This document shows, in pieces, positions 25,865 through 34,247 of a stretch of 64,000 nucleotides of DNA; within the stretch, counting starts at the first letter, position 1, and each line of letters starts with the position of its first letter. Source of the stretch: Faecalibacterium sp. UBA1819 (GTDB lineage Bacteria; Bacillota; Clostridia; Oscillospirales; Ruminococcaceae); the NCBI GenBank assembly GCA_002315015.1, contig DCEX01000029.1:37632-101631 (forward strand). The letters are read 5' to 3'. A model generated the notes under the pieces. The model saw only the letters and a program-made list of their open reading frames with translations, did not search any database and was not told the DNA's origin. The position numbers and the translations under genes are program-made.

Positions 25865-26521
25865 ATGGCTCAAAAAGCTGCTGTTATGATTTACCCGCAT
25901 TTTTCCATGCAGGAAATTTCCTGCCTAACGGACGCATTGAAAGTCTATTTTGATATTGATATCGAAGTATTTGCCTCTCAAAAAGAACTTATTTGCAGTG
26001 AGGACTCCTTCCAAGTCATGCCGCATAAGACGTTTGATGAATTTCGTTGGAAGGATTACCTGTGTCTCATTCTTCCGGGCATTTACAATCCGCTTCCCGC
26101 TTTATTTGACGAAGAAAATATTCGCTTTCTGCGCACGCTCAAAGGTTCTGACTTGCTGATTTGCAGTATCTCCTGCTCCCCCATTCTGCTTGCCAAGGCA
26201 GGCTTGCTGGACGATGTGAAATTCACCTCAGGCATGTGGCAGGAAATGGCGGAATATCTGCCGTTTGTCCCGCATCAAAACTTCATTCATCAGCCTCTGG
26301 TGAAAGACAAAAATTTCATTACCGCAATGGGATTTGCCTATCGGGAATTTGCCGTTGAAACCATTCGTACCTTGGGAATTGATGCTTGTGAAAAGGGATT
26401 ATTTAACCCTGTGACGCGAAGCTATACTGAAGAAGAACTGACATTTTATATGGGCAAAGAGAACTTTGCCGAATTTTTAAAAGAATATGCATCCTATCAA
26501 ATTCAAAAAGGAGATCAGTGA
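25865..26521 (+). CDS. DJ-1/PfpI family protein
   Basis: 218 residues of the DJ-1/PfpI (class I glutamine amidotransferase-like) superfamily. The start QKAAVMIYPHFSMQEI has the family's early acidic residue (Glu), and the nucleophile elbow is LLICSISCSPILLAKAGLL with a cysteine in the expected place. Members act as glyoxalases, chaperones or transcription cofactors; nothing here decides. It is 78 bp after the aspartokinase on the same strand and just ahead of the acetyltransferase, with AGAGAGG before the ATG. Confidence 0.85.
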   Translation: MAQKAAVMIYPHFSMQEISCLTDALKVYFDIDIEVFASQKELICSEDSFQVMPHKTFDEFRWKDYLCLILPGIYNPLPALFDEENIRFLRTLKGSDLLICSISCSPILLAKAGLLDDVKFTSGMWQEMAEYLPFVPHQNFIHQPLVKDKNFITAMGFAYREFAVETIRTLGIDACEKGLFNPVTRSYTEEELTFYMGKENFAEFLKEYASYQIQKGDQ

Positions 26522-26528
26522 GCTTAAA

Positions 26529-27026
26529 ATGGAATTGCGGCAGGATCCACTACTCATCCGCAGCGCACTTTCCAAAGACGCCGCCCAGCTTGCGGCTTGG
26601 TGGAATGACGGCGCCGTGATGGCACACGCAGGGTTTCCAAACGGGATTGGTACGGATGCCGATACGGTTCAAAAACAGCTTTTCAACACGGATACCCATC
26701 GTTTTATTGTTGAATTTGAAGGTATCCCCATCGGGGAAATGTGCTATCGAAAAACAGCACCGGCCACGGCGGAAATCGGTATCAAAATCTGCAGCCCTGC
26801 TTACCAAAACCGCGGGCTTGGAAAAGCATTGCTCCGGCTCTTTATTGATGCTTTATTCAAACAGGGCTTTTCGTGCATTGAAGTGAGCACCATGCTCTCC
26901 AACCACCGCGCCCAACACGTTTATGAACAGCTGGGCTTTGGGCAGAAAACACTTGTGAAAGACGGCTGGACGGCACCGGACGGCACGGTATATTCTTATG
27001 TGGAATACAAGCTTTATCGCACATAA
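26529..27026 (+). CDS. GNAT family N-acetyltransferase
   Basis: 165 residues. The GNAT acetyl-CoA motif A is visible as EIGIKICSPAYQNRGLGKALLRLFIDALF (pyrophosphate loop NRGLGKA, about 100-106), followed by EVSTMLSNHRAQHVYEQLGF. The end of the sequence, KDGWTAPDGTVYSYVEYKL, resembles RimJ/RimL-type enzymes. Substrate unknown; possibly an amine or antibiotic. ATG 26529 starts a few bases after the DJ-1 gene stop, with AAAAGGAGAT upstream at a long spacing; an upstream in-frame ATG at 26487 would overlap the DJ-1 gene. Confidence 0.85.
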   Translation: MELRQDPLLIRSALSKDAAQLAAWWNDGAVMAHAGFPNGIGTDADTVQKQLFNTDTHRFIVEFEGIPIGEMCYRKTAPATAEIGIKICSPAYQNRGLGKALLRLFIDALFKQGFSCIEVSTMLSNHRAQHVYEQLGFGQKTLVKDGWTAPDGTVYSYVEYKLYRT

Positions 27027-27044
27027 ACCGCTCACATAAGCATA

Positions 27045-27075
27045 AAAAGCCCCTTGCCGAAAGGCAAGGGGCTTT
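27045..27075. terminator. Bidirectional rho-independent terminator
   Basis: AAAGCCCCTTGCC pairs perfectly with GGCAAGGGGCTTT. It lies between the convergent acetyltransferase and rpsR genes. Confidence 0.9.
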
Positions 27076-27085
27076 GAACGTTAAC

Positions 27086-27346
27086 TTAGTCGCTGACGTA
27101 GGGCAGCAGAGCAACGTGACGTGCGCGCTTGATCGCAACCGTCAGCTCACGCTGATGGGCGGCACAAGTGCCGGTCACACGGCGAGGAATAATCTTCGCA
27201 CGCTCAGACAGATACTTACGCAGACGGGGAACGTCCTTGTAGTCGATGTGGTCGATGCGGTCAACGCAGAAGCTGCAAACTTTCTTGCGGCCACGACGCT
27301 GAGGACGGCCACCACGGGTTTCCTGACGCTCTTTATCAAAAGCCAT
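27086..27346 (-). CDS. rpsR: 30S ribosomal protein S18
   Basis: 86 residues. The basic core [63 protein letters not shown] is typical. It carries a CxxC pair plus Cys/His later, which marks the zinc-binding (C+) type of S18. It is the last gene of rpsF-ssb-rpsR; AGGAGG precedes the ATG. Confidence 0.98.
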   Translation of the reverse strand: MAFDKERQETRGGRPQRRGRKKVCSFCVDRIDHIDYKDVPRLRKYLSERAKIIPRRVTGTCAAHQRELTVAIKRARHVALLPYVSD

Positions 27347-27379
27347 GGCTGGTTTCCTCCTTATCTTGAGATTGATGGT

Positions 27380-27868
27380 TTAAAATGGTAAATCTTCACT
27401 GTCGTCGATCAAAGCAAAGTCGTCAGCCGAACCTGCGGAATAGCTGACGGGATCGGGAACAGCAGGACGCGGCATTGCCGGCTGCGCGGGCGCAGCGGCA
27501 GGTGCATATCCGGCATTTCCTGCGGGTGCATAACCGCCCGCGGAAGCGCTCTTGCTTTCTGCAAAATGAATGTTGTCGGCAACCACTTCATAAGCGGTAC
27601 GCTTATTTCCGTTTTTGTCCTCATAATTGCGCGTCTGCAAGCTGCCGTTGACGGCAATCATATTTCCTTTGCGGAAATACTTGCAAACAAACTCAGCGCT
27701 TTGGCGCCAAGCCACAATGTCAATGAAGTCTGCCTTACGCTCCTCGCCCTGACGAACAAAGGAACGATCTACTGCAATTCGGAAAGTGCAGGTAGCAATT
27801 CCGTTCGGCGTGTGCCGAAGCTCGGGGTCTGCCACCAAACGTCCCATTAAAGCAATCACATTCAGCAT
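27380..27868 (-). CDS. ssb: Single-stranded DNA-binding protein
   Basis: 162 residues. The OB fold spans about 1-105 (MLNVIALMGRLVADPELRHTPNGIATCTFRIAVDR), then a Gly/Ala/Pro-rich linker and the acidic protein-docking tip DDSEDLPF at the C terminus. The start overlaps the rpsF stop by one base, in the conserved rpsF-ssb-rpsR order. Confidence 0.97.
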   Translation of the reverse strand: MLNVIALMGRLVADPELRHTPNGIATCTFRIAVDRSFVRQGEERKADFIDIVAWRQSAEFVCKYFRKGNMIAVNGSLQTRNYEDKNGNKRTAYEVVADNIHFAESKSASAGGYAPAGNAGYAPAAAPAQPAMPRPAVPDPVSYSAGSADDFALIDDSEDLPF

Positions 27869-28176
27869 TATTTTGCCTCCGCTTTCGCCTTCTCCTCATC
27901 CAAAGCCACGATCATCGAACGCAGAACGCCGTCAGTGATCTTGTAAACACGATCCAGCTCTGCGGGGAACTCCGGGCTGCTGGTGAAGTGGATCACCGTG
28001 TAAACGCCGTCCGTCTCATCGTTGATGGGATAGGCCAGCTTGCGCTTGCCCCACTCGTCAACAGAATCGATTGTACCATTCGCCTCAATCAAAGATTTGA
28101 ACTTGCCCACCAGAGCAGCGTTCGCCTCCTCATCAAGAGTAGCGCTGGTAATCAGCATGGTTTCATACTTAGCCAT
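27868..28176 (-). CDS. rpsF: 30S ribosomal protein S6
   Basis: 102 residues. Family features: YETMLITSATLDEEANAALVGKF, DEWGKRKLAYPINDETDGVYTVIHFTS and the C-terminal DGVLRSMIVALDE. The ATG at 28176 follows AAAGGAGGTG; an in-frame extension of 15 codons is not homologous. S6 heads the operon, with its promoter at 28252-28280 and a structured leader. Confidence 0.97.
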   Translation of the reverse strand: MAKYETMLITSATLDEEANAALVGKFKSLIEANGTIDSVDEWGKRKLAYPINDETDGVYTVIHFTSSPEFPAELDRVYKITDGVLRSMIVALDEEKAKAEAK

Positions 28177-28250
28177 TTTCTGTACACCTCCTTTTGGACT
28201 TATGGCCGCTTTGCGCGGCAAGGAAATTGCCGTATGTACGGCAACTACTT
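28177..28250 (-). promoter_or_regulatory. rpsF leader with alternative hairpins
   Basis: On the minus strand TTGCCGT-acat-ACGGCAA and GCCGC-gcaaa-GCGGC hairpins are visible; a competing CGGCAA/TTGCCG pairing between them is also possible. S6:S18 autoregulation through a CCG-containing leader hairpin is known in bacteria; that this leader does so is inference. Confidence 0.4.
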
Positions 28251-28251
28251 A

Positions 28252-28280
28252 ATTTTATCAAAAAAGCATTGTTTCGTCAA
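28252..28280 (-). promoter_or_regulatory. Predicted sigma-70 promoter of rpsF-ssb-rpsR
   Basis: Minus-strand TTGACG (28275-28280), 17-bp spacer, TAAAAT (28252-28257). Confidence 0.75.
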
Positions 28281-28314
28281 TACTTTTTTTGCAAAACCAA
28301 AACGTTTTTCACAT

Positions 28315-29190
28315 TTACAGCGTTTTGCAAAGCTCTTTCAAATAAGCGCGGAAGTCCTCGCCAATTTCGGGATGGCGCAAAGCGGTTTCCACCTGCGCCT
28401 GCATCACGCCCAGCTTTGCGCCCATGTCATAGCGTTTTCCGGTAAAGTCAACGCCCGTCATGCCGTCCTTGCGCGCTATCTCCGCCATTGCGTCCGTCAG
28501 CTGAATTTCGCCGCCGGCGCCGGGAGCGGTATGGTCTAAAATCTCGTAAATTTCCGGCGTCAGCAGACAGCGTCCCAAAATGGAAAACAAGCTGAACTCC
28601 TGGCCGGGCTTCGGCTTTTCAATCATGTCTGTGATATGGTAAAGGTTGTCTTTGATGAGATCGCATTTCATCGAGGAATATTTTTGAATTTGCTCGGGTG
28701 TCACCTCTTTGATGCCTACACACGCTTTGCCCGTCTGTTCATACGCTCGCATCAGCTGTGCGGCAACAGGATCCTGCCCCATAATCACGTCATCGCCGTA
28801 CATGACCACAAACGGTTCGTCCTTGGTAAAGCCGCGGGCTTTTAAAACAGCGTGTCCCAAGCCCTTTGTTTCCTTTTGACGAATAAAATAAATATCGGCC
28901 ATATTTGCAATGCTCAAACATTCTTCCAGCATGGCATGTTTGGCGGGATTGCCCGACAAGGCGCTTTCCAGCTCAAACGCATGGTCGAAATGATCTTCCA
29001 TAATGCTTTTGCCGCGTCCTGTGATGATAAGAATTTCTTCAATGCCGGCCTGCACCGCTTCCTCGACGATATACTGAATCGCCGGTTTATCCACAATGGG
29101 CAGCATTTCTTTCGGCATAGCTTTTGTTGCGGGCAATACGCGCGTACCCAATCCCGCAGCAGGAATCACGGCCTTTCTGACTTTTTTCAT
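28315..29190 (-). CDS. galU: UTP-glucose-1-phosphate uridylyltransferase
   Basis: 291 residues. It makes UDP-glucose for glycans and glycolipids. The nucleotide-binding start KAVIPAAGLGTRVLPATKAMPKEMLPIVDKPAIQYIVEEA, the middle MYGDDVI and the GRCLLTPEIYEIL segment are diagnostic. The ATG follows GGATG at a spacing of about 7. It stands between the terminator of the RING/zinc-ribbon gene and the rpsF promoter. Confidence 0.97.
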   Translation of the reverse strand: MKKVRKAVIPAAGLGTRVLPATKAMPKEMLPIVDKPAIQYIVEEAVQAGIEEILIITGRGKSIMEDHFDHAFELESALSGNPAKHAMLEECLSIANMADIYFIRQKETKGLGHAVLKARGFTKDEPFVVMYGDDVIMGQDPVAAQLMRAYEQTGKACVGIKEVTPEQIQKYSSMKCDLIKDNLYHITDMIEKPKPGQEFSLFSILGRCLLTPEIYEILDHTAPGAGGEIQLTDAMAEIARKDGMTGVDFTGKRYDMGAKLGVMQAQVETALRHPEIGEDFRAYLKELCKTL

Positions 29191-29217
29191 GTTAATAACA
29201 TCCTTTCCGACTGTACC

Positions 29218-29250
29218 AAAACGCGAACAAATCCTTGCCGTTCGCGTTTT
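29218..29250. terminator. Rho-independent terminator
   Basis: AAAACGCGAAC pairs with GTTCGCGTTTT around an 11-base loop. Read on the minus strand it ends the RING/zinc-ribbon gene ahead of galU. Confidence 0.8.
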
Positions 29251-29262
29251 GATGGTTCCGTT

Positions 29263-30159
29263 TTAAAAGGTATTCAACATATTCACCGGGCCTGCCCAGG
29301 CCACAAAAATACTGGAAAACACAAACAAGATTGCCACCATGACAACTACGCCAATCACGCTGGTTCCGCCGCGGCGCAGCAGCGCCGAGCGTACCGCGCC
29401 GGGCTCTGTCACACTTTGGCGAATCTTTTTAATTTGCCCTGCGGCAAAGCGCCGGTACAAATAGGTGGAAAACACAAGGAACAGCACCGACATAATCCAA
29501 TTGAGATAAAAGCAAACTTCTCCCAGTGTGTTCACCGTTTGCATATTGACCCAAGCGGGCAGCACCGCCCCCGCTGTGGTCACCATTTGAATCAGCGTTG
29601 GGATGCTTGTGACCAAAGAAAGCACCATGGTAAACGCTGCCCACGCCCACATTTTACGATAGAAAAAGTAAGCCGGTGGAAAGAGCAGCGAAATCCAGCA
29701 AAGACCCATCTTGCTTCTCTTTTGATCCATGCGCTGAAACTGATACAGATAAGACGGCGCCGCATCGCCGATAAAGTCTGTCCAGTCCTGCACTGAAATT
29801 CCGTCAATTTCCCCCTGCACGGGCATCGGCGGAGGCGGGGGCGCAAACCCCGGCGCAGCACCGGGCATGGTATAAGGCTTTCCGCGCATCGAGCAGCCGC
29901 AATGCTGGCAGAAAATATTGTTTTGCGGATTTTCTGCGCCGCAGTTCGGGCAGCGCGCGCCCTGAGCATGCTCCTCGGTGTGTTTCGGCTTCGGGCTTTC
30001 ATAAGAAAAGCTGCCGTGTTTTTCCTCAAACACACAATGCCCCTCTTTTTCGTAACATTCGCGATGATACGGTGCGCCGCACTCGGGGCAAAACACCACA
30101 TCATCGTGCTCTGTCAAAGGCTTATGACAGACCACACATTCTTTTTTTGAAACATCCAT
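29263..30159 (-). CDS. RING-like/zinc-ribbon membrane protein
   Basis: 298 residues. The N terminus carries a RING/PHD-like CxxC...CxxC...HxxC cluster (CVVCHKPL, FCPECGAPYHRECYEKEGHC, residues 8-43) and a second zinc ribbon (CPNCGAENPQNNIFCQHCG, about 70-88), then a proline-rich linker. From about residue 135 a DUF2628-like membrane region begins (YQFQRMDQKRSKMGLCWISLLFPPAYFFYRKMWAWA) with four to five helices to the C terminus. This architecture recurs in Clostridia; the function is unknown. No ubiquitin partner should be assumed. Confidence 0.8.
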   Translation of the reverse strand: MDVSKKECVVCHKPLTEHDDVVFCPECGAPYHRECYEKEGHCVFEEKHGSFSYESPKPKHTEEHAQGARCPNCGAENPQNNIFCQHCGCSMRGKPYTMPGAAPGFAPPPPPMPVQGEIDGISVQDWTDFIGDAAPSYLYQFQRMDQKRSKMGLCWISLLFPPAYFFYRKMWAWAAFTMVLSLVTSIPTLIQMVTTAGAVLPAWVNMQTVNTLGEVCFYLNWIMSVLFLVFSTYLYRRFAAGQIKKIRQSVTEPGAVRSALLRRGGTSVIGVVVMVAILFVFSSIFVAWAGPVNMLNTF

Positions 30160-30328
30160 AGAAAGAAACTCCCTTTTCCGGCGATAAAATACGCCATTGA
30201 TGCAAATAAAGGGGGCTTATACGCTTTTTTCATGCAGCGCTAAAACCCCTCGGATAGTATCTTCTTTATGATACCGCAAACCGCAAAAAAAAGCAATGTT
30301 TCGTTTTTAGAATTGCAAAAAAGAATCC

Positions 30329-30357
30329 TTTACTTTTATAGGGCAATCTTATATAAT
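30329..30357 (+). promoter_or_regulatory. Predicted sigma-70 promoter of prfB
   Basis: TTTACT (30329-30334), 17-bp spacer, TATAAT (30352-30357), about 90 bp before the prfB ATG, in an AT-rich stretch (30290-30380) of the 287-bp divergent region. Confidence 0.6.
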
Positions 30358-30446
30358 AAAAAAGATATAATGATATAAAAACCGGGGAAGTTCGCCTATT
30401 GGAATGCGCCTTCCCACCCATGATGAAACGCGAGTAAGGAGAGCTT

Positions 30447-31568
30447 ATGATTCTGGTTGATGAAATCAAACGCGAGCTGGGCGAGCTTGCGCCCGAAGTA
30501 ACGGATTTAGCCGACGCGCTGGCCATTGAGCGCAGCCGTCTGCGCTTGGAGGAGCTGGAGCAGCGCAGTGCCGACCCGGCTTTTTACAACGACACCGAAA
30601 ACTCCGCCAAAGTGTTTGCGGAGATGAGCGAGCTGAAAGACCGCTTGGAAAGCTACCACAAATTGCAGGAAAAGCTGTCGGATTCTGAAACGCTGGTGGA
30701 AATGCTGTCCGAGGAAGAAGACGAAGATTTGGCGCAGGAAGCGCAGGACAATGTCGAACAGCTGAAAAAGATGATTGAGGAAATGCGCCTCGTCACCCTG
30801 CTTACAGGCGAATATGATGCCAACAACGCCATTCTCACGTTCCATGCCGGTGCAGGCGGAACGGAAGCACAGGACTGGGTGAGCATGTTGTACCGCATGT
30901 ATACCCGCTTTGCCGCCAACCACGGCTGGAATGTGCAGGTGCTGGATTATCTGGACGGCGACGAAGCCGGCATTAAATCGGCTTCCATCTTAATTGAAGG
31001 ACACAATGCCTACGGCTTTTTGCGCAGCGAAAATGGGGTGCATCGCTTGGTGCGTGTCTCCCCGTTCGATTCTTCTGGACGCCGTCACACCAGCTTTGCC
31101 TCTCTGGAGGTCATGCCGGAGCTGGACGACTCCGTAACGGTAGAAATCCGCCCGGAAGACATCCGCATGGAAGTGTACCGTTCTTCCGGCGCCGGCGGAC
31201 AGAAGGTTAACAAAACGTCCTCTGCTGTTCGCTTAATCCACGAGCCGACCGGCATCGTCGTGAGCTGCCAAACAGAGCGCAGCCAGTTCCAAAACCGCGA
31301 TATGTGTATGAAAATGCTCGCTGCAAAGCTGTATCAAATCAAAGAGCGCGAGCATCTTGACAAAATCAGCGACATTAAAGGCATTCAAAAGGAAATTGCT
31401 TGGGGCAGCCAGATTCGCAGCTATGTGTTTATGCCCTACACGCTGGTAAAAGATCACCGCACTTCCTACGAAAACGGCAACGTTAATGCCGTGATGGACG
31501 GCGATCTGGATGGCTTCATCAACGCCTATCTGAAAGCCGCCAGCAAAGGCGAACTGCAAGAGACCTAA
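30447..31568 (+). CDS. prfB: Peptide chain release factor 2
   Basis: 373 residues. It reads UGA and UAA stop codons and triggers peptidyl-tRNA hydrolysis. The recognition tripeptide SPF is in RVSPFDSSGRRHTSF and the catalytic GGQ is residues 250-252 (SSGAGGQKVNKTSS). The gene is one uninterrupted frame: the programmed +1 frameshift (a UGA near codon 26) that autoregulates RF2 in many bacteria is missing. AAGGAGAG precedes the ATG. It is monocistronic with a strong terminator. Confidence 0.97.
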   Translation: MILVDEIKRELGELAPEVTDLADALAIERSRLRLEELEQRSADPAFYNDTENSAKVFAEMSELKDRLESYHKLQEKLSDSETLVEMLSEEEDEDLAQEAQDNVEQLKKMIEEMRLVTLLTGEYDANNAILTFHAGAGGTEAQDWVSMLYRMYTRFAANHGWNVQVLDYLDGDEAGIKSASILIEGHNAYGFLRSENGVHRLVRVSPFDSSGRRHTSFASLEVMPELDDSVTVEIRPEDIRMEVYRSSGAGGQKVNKTSSAVRLIHEPTGIVVSCQTERSQFQNRDMCMKMLAAKLYQIKEREHLDKISDIKGIQKEIAWGSQIRSYVFMPYTLVKDHRTSYENGNVNAVMDGDLDGFINAYLKAASKGELQET

Positions 31569-31573
31569 ACAGC

Positions 31574-31616
31574 AAAAACGGGATACCGCCAGAGAGTAGG
31601 CGGTATCCCGTTTTTT
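31574..31616. terminator. Bidirectional rho-independent terminator
   Basis: AACGGGATACCGCC pairs with GGCGGTATCCCGTT across an 8-base loop, followed by TTTTTT. It serves convergent prfB and dnaC. Confidence 0.9.
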
Positions 31617-32583
31617 ATTTTTCCTCTAAGCGAATATCCTGCCCGCAAAAATAAAGCGTTTCACAGCTTCCCAAAAGGCGGGAAACAATTTTTTCGGTGT
31701 AGCGTCTTTGCAGGTCTTTATCATCGATGATATTCGAGGTGTAAATCGTCGGCAGTCGGCGGCACACGCGCGTATTGATTAAGCTGTATAAACAACTTGT
31801 GATATACGGCGAAATAAATTCTGTGCCAAGGTCATCCAAAATGAGCAATTCTGCTTCGCACAGCGTGGTCATGGTATCGCCCTCATTGGAAAAATGTTCT
31901 TTTTCCACCGCGTCAAACGCATTTTGAGCGCTGATGTACACCACTTGATAACCTTTTTCCAAAACAATTCGTGCCATAGCAAGTGCCAGATGCGTTTTCC
32001 CAAGCCCCGCATACCCGCAAAGATACAAGCTGGGGTTGGAAAGGGTGAAATTTTCCGCCCAGCGGTAGGCGTATTCCGTCAATTGCCTCATGTGTTCGCG
32101 CACGGTGCAGCCCAAATCAGCATCAAAGGTTTCAGGATACTTTTCCAAAGAAAACGTATCAAAGCTGGACAATTCCAGCGGGGAAGACTGATTCACTTCT
32201 TCCCGGCGCATGGTTCGGACAAGTTCCCGCACGCACTCACAAATCTGCCCGCTCGGTAAACGGCCTTTGTCCTCACATTTTTTGCAGGTAAAGTCCGGTA
32301 CGGCCGCTTGCTCATAGCCGCTTTCCCGCAGCAAGCGGTCGTATTCCCGCGAGATTTGGCGCGTTTTTTCCAGCGCTGCGTCAATCTGTTCGCGGCTTGC
32401 GCCCTGCACAGCCAATCGGGTAGCCGCAATACCGGCAAGACGGCGCTCATTTTCCAGCCGGGAAAGCTCCGGCACCACCGCAAGGGCGCGCTGTCTAGCC
32501 TGCTCTGCCTTCGTCATTGCCACTTGGCGGCGCAAAGCCACCTCACGCAAGGCGCGGCGAATATATTCCGTATTGCTCGTCAT
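31615..32583 (-). CDS. dnaC: DnaC/DnaI-type replicative helicase loader
   Basis: 322 residues. AAA+ ATPase that loads the DnaB-type helicase. The N-terminal part contains a zinc-binding FTCKKCEDKGRLPSGQICEC (about 100-118); Walker A is YLCGYAGLGKTHLALA (about 190-205), Walker B is LLILDDLGTEF and sensor NTRVCRRLPTIYTSN follows. It lies 3 bp after the DnaD-domain gene, forming a primosome pair as in dnaB/dnaI or dnaD-dnaC units of Firmicutes. Confidence 0.9.
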   Translation of the reverse strand: MTSNTEYIRRALREVALRRQVAMTKAEQARQRALAVVPELSRLENERRLAGIAATRLAVQGASREQIDAALEKTRQISREYDRLLRESGYEQAAVPDFTCKKCEDKGRLPSGQICECVRELVRTMRREEVNQSSPLELSSFDTFSLEKYPETFDADLGCTVREHMRQLTEYAYRWAENFTLSNPSLYLCGYAGLGKTHLALAMARIVLEKGYQVVYISAQNAFDAVEKEHFSNEGDTMTTLCEAELLILDDLGTEFISPYITSCLYSLINTRVCRRLPTIYTSNIIDDKDLQRRYTEKIVSRLLGSCETLYFCGQDIRLEEK

Positions 32584-32586
32584 GGC

Positions 32587-33519
32587 TTACACCTCGTTCT
32601 TTTTAAATTCGGGGACACGGCGCGGCACGCCTTTCAGCACGCGCTTGGCGTTGGGGTTTTCCGCACTGACAGGCTGCACGTTCTGCGCCGTCAGGTTCGA
32701 CTGTGCAATCACATCTTTTACGGTGCGTTTTCCCTCCGTATACCAGCGCTTCAAAATACCGCCAATATAGCGCACATCTTTTTTAGGGCCGGCTGTTGCA
32801 ACGGCCTCGACAATCATGGCGCGGTCAAACTTTAATTCTTCATACCATGAGGCAATTTCCCTTGCCTGCACGCGGGTAAACTGCGCCGAAGGCAGCTCCA
32901 TCAGCTCGGCCACTTCGCGCTCGTGTTCATCGCGCACAGCAAGCAAGTTCAAATACTGCTCGGCTGCTTCTCCTGTCGTAATCCCGTTGCGCTGCCAGTC
33001 GAGCAAGCGCCGTTCAATATAACTGCCGCTTCGTTTTCCCAATCCCACACAGTGCGCCACACCAAGCAGAATCATATCCACCGGCATTTTATCCTCCGTA
33101 TAGAGCGAAACTAAAATGGTGGTATCGCGCTCAGAAATCGTTCCGCCCATCAAGCGCTGACACTCCTGAACCAACGCGGCAATGGCAGGGTCGTTGCCGG
33201 CGGCACGGGTTACTTCCGCTGTTGTCAAACGCCGCCGGGGCACCTGCTCCAAATTGCCCGCAGCCAACATAACACGCGACTGGTTCGGGTGTGCGTCCAC
33301 CAGCAGGCCTGCACCCTTCCAGTAGGTCAGCGCTGCACGCACCGATGCCGCGCTTTTAAGATGAAGCGCGCGTGCAATCAAAGCGGGGTCACTTTCCCCT
33401 GTTGAAATCACATACAGCGCCACGCGCAGCCACTCCTCTTCCAGCTCGGGCAAACGCGCAAACACCAGCTGTGGTACGGCAATGCTGTCCCCTTGGTTTT
33501 CCGCCAGCTGATACGCCAT
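32587..33519 (-). CDS. dnaD: DnaD-domain replication initiation/primosome protein
   Basis: 310 residues. The N-terminal winged helix (about 15-90, ELEEEWLRVALYVISTGESDPALIARALHLKSAASVRAALTYWKGAGLL) and a C-terminal DnaD/DDBH2 domain ending in VRYIGGILKRWYTEGKRTVKDV (about 255-280) are recognisable. It probably remodels DNA and recruits the helicase loader encoded next door. ATG 33519 follows AAGGAGGG; the upstream frame extension of 26 codons covers the promoter region. Confidence 0.88.
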   Translation of the reverse strand: MAYQLAENQGDSIAVPQLVFARLPELEEEWLRVALYVISTGESDPALIARALHLKSAASVRAALTYWKGAGLLVDAHPNQSRVMLAAGNLEQVPRRRLTTAEVTRAAGNDPAIAALVQECQRLMGGTISERDTTILVSLYTEDKMPVDMILLGVAHCVGLGKRSGSYIERRLLDWQRNGITTGEAAEQYLNLLAVRDEHEREVAELMELPSAQFTRVQAREIASWYEELKFDRAMIVEAVATAGPKKDVRYIGGILKRWYTEGKRTVKDVIAQSNLTAQNVQPVSAENPNAKRVLKGVPRRVPEFKKNEV

Positions 33520-33568
33520 ACAAGCGCCCTCCTTTTTTATGCAAAATTCTATCACTGTATTGCACTCT

Positions 33569-33597
33569 ATTGTATCATACCTTCCACACGAGAACAA
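33569..33597 (-). promoter_or_regulatory. Predicted sigma-70 promoter of dnaD-dnaC
   Basis: Minus-strand TTGTTC (33592-33597), 17-bp spacer, TACAAT (33569-33574); it matches the ruvC promoter in its -35. Confidence 0.55.
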
Positions 33598-33782
33598 GAA
33601 CCACCGTTATTGAGACTGATTTTAAGTTCTGTTATTCGGTACATTGGCAATCAATCATTTGTTTTAAGAAGGTTGATTTTTCCATTTCATCCATCTTTTA
33701 CCGAAGAATCTCTCCTATCCATCTAAAAAAATAAAAATAATTCTTAAGTTTTGGCAAAGGGGTACACATCGGTGCATTTTTG

Positions 33783-33791
33783 TGCTATGAT
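33783..33791 (+). promoter_or_regulatory. Predicted extended -10 promoter of ireB
   Basis: TGCTATGAT, an extended -10 with no good -35 at 17 bp, about 100 bp ahead of the ireB ATG. Confidence 0.4.
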
Positions 33792-33891
33792 TAGGTAACA
33801 ACTTTTTTACAAAAATGCGTTTGGCGGGCTTTTTTCAGTAGATTCTGCACACTGATCTTCCTGCCGGATGATGAAAGGGAGGGCCTCTCAA

Positions 33892-34158
33892 ATGGAACAA
33901 ACAACCAGAATGTTTTCTTTGGAAGAAGAAAAAAGCATTAAAATTAAACAGGTTATGAGCGATGTTTATCAAGCACTTTCAGAAAAAGGGTACAATCCCA
34001 TTGGACAGATTGTCGGTTATTTGTTGTCGGAAGACCCGACCTATATTACTACCCACGATGGTGCGCGCGTCAAAATTCAATCGGTTGACCGGGATGAATT
34101 GCTCAGCGAGTTAGTTTGTTCTTATTTAGGTGTTTGCAACCCGTCCGATGCGCAATAA
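33892..34158 (+). CDS. ireB: IreB family regulatory phosphoprotein (UPF0297/DUF965)
   Basis: 88 residues. The family core EKGYNPIGQIVGYLLSEDPTYITTHDGAR is unmistakable. In Enterococcus faecalis IreB is phosphorylated near its N terminus by the PASTA kinase IreK and controls cephalosporin resistance; here threonines 4 and 5 occupy the equivalent N-terminal zone. ATG 33892 (MEQTTRMFSLEEE) follows GGGAGGG; the frame extends eight codons upstream. It faces the PASTA pseudokinase gene across a shared terminator, an interesting placement because IreB usually sits with alaS and a Holliday junction resolvase. Confidence 0.95.
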   Translation: MEQTTRMFSLEEEKSIKIKQVMSDVYQALSEKGYNPIGQIVGYLLSEDPTYITTHDGARVKIQSVDRDELLSELVCSYLGVCNPSDAQ

Positions 34159-34177
34159 AACCAGTTACATCAAATCA

Positions 34178-34225
34178 AAAAACCGCGGCAAGCGTTTCTT
34201 TCAAAGAATGCTTGCCGCGGTTTTT
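34178..34225. terminator. Bidirectional rho-independent terminator
   Basis: AAAAACCGCGGCAAGC pairs with GCTTGCCGCGGTTTTT around a 16-base loop, between the convergent ireB and PASTA genes. Confidence 0.9.
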
Positions 34226-34247
34226 CTTTTTAAAATTTTAAATTCTT

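Larger units (their letters stand above)
33520..33891. other. AT-rich divergent intergenic region
   Basis: 372 bp between dnaD and ireB. It holds the dnaD promoter (33569-33597) and the ireB extended -10 (33783-33791). The middle, 33600-33770, is AT-rich and shows no gene, hairpin of note or repeat. Confidence 0.6.
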
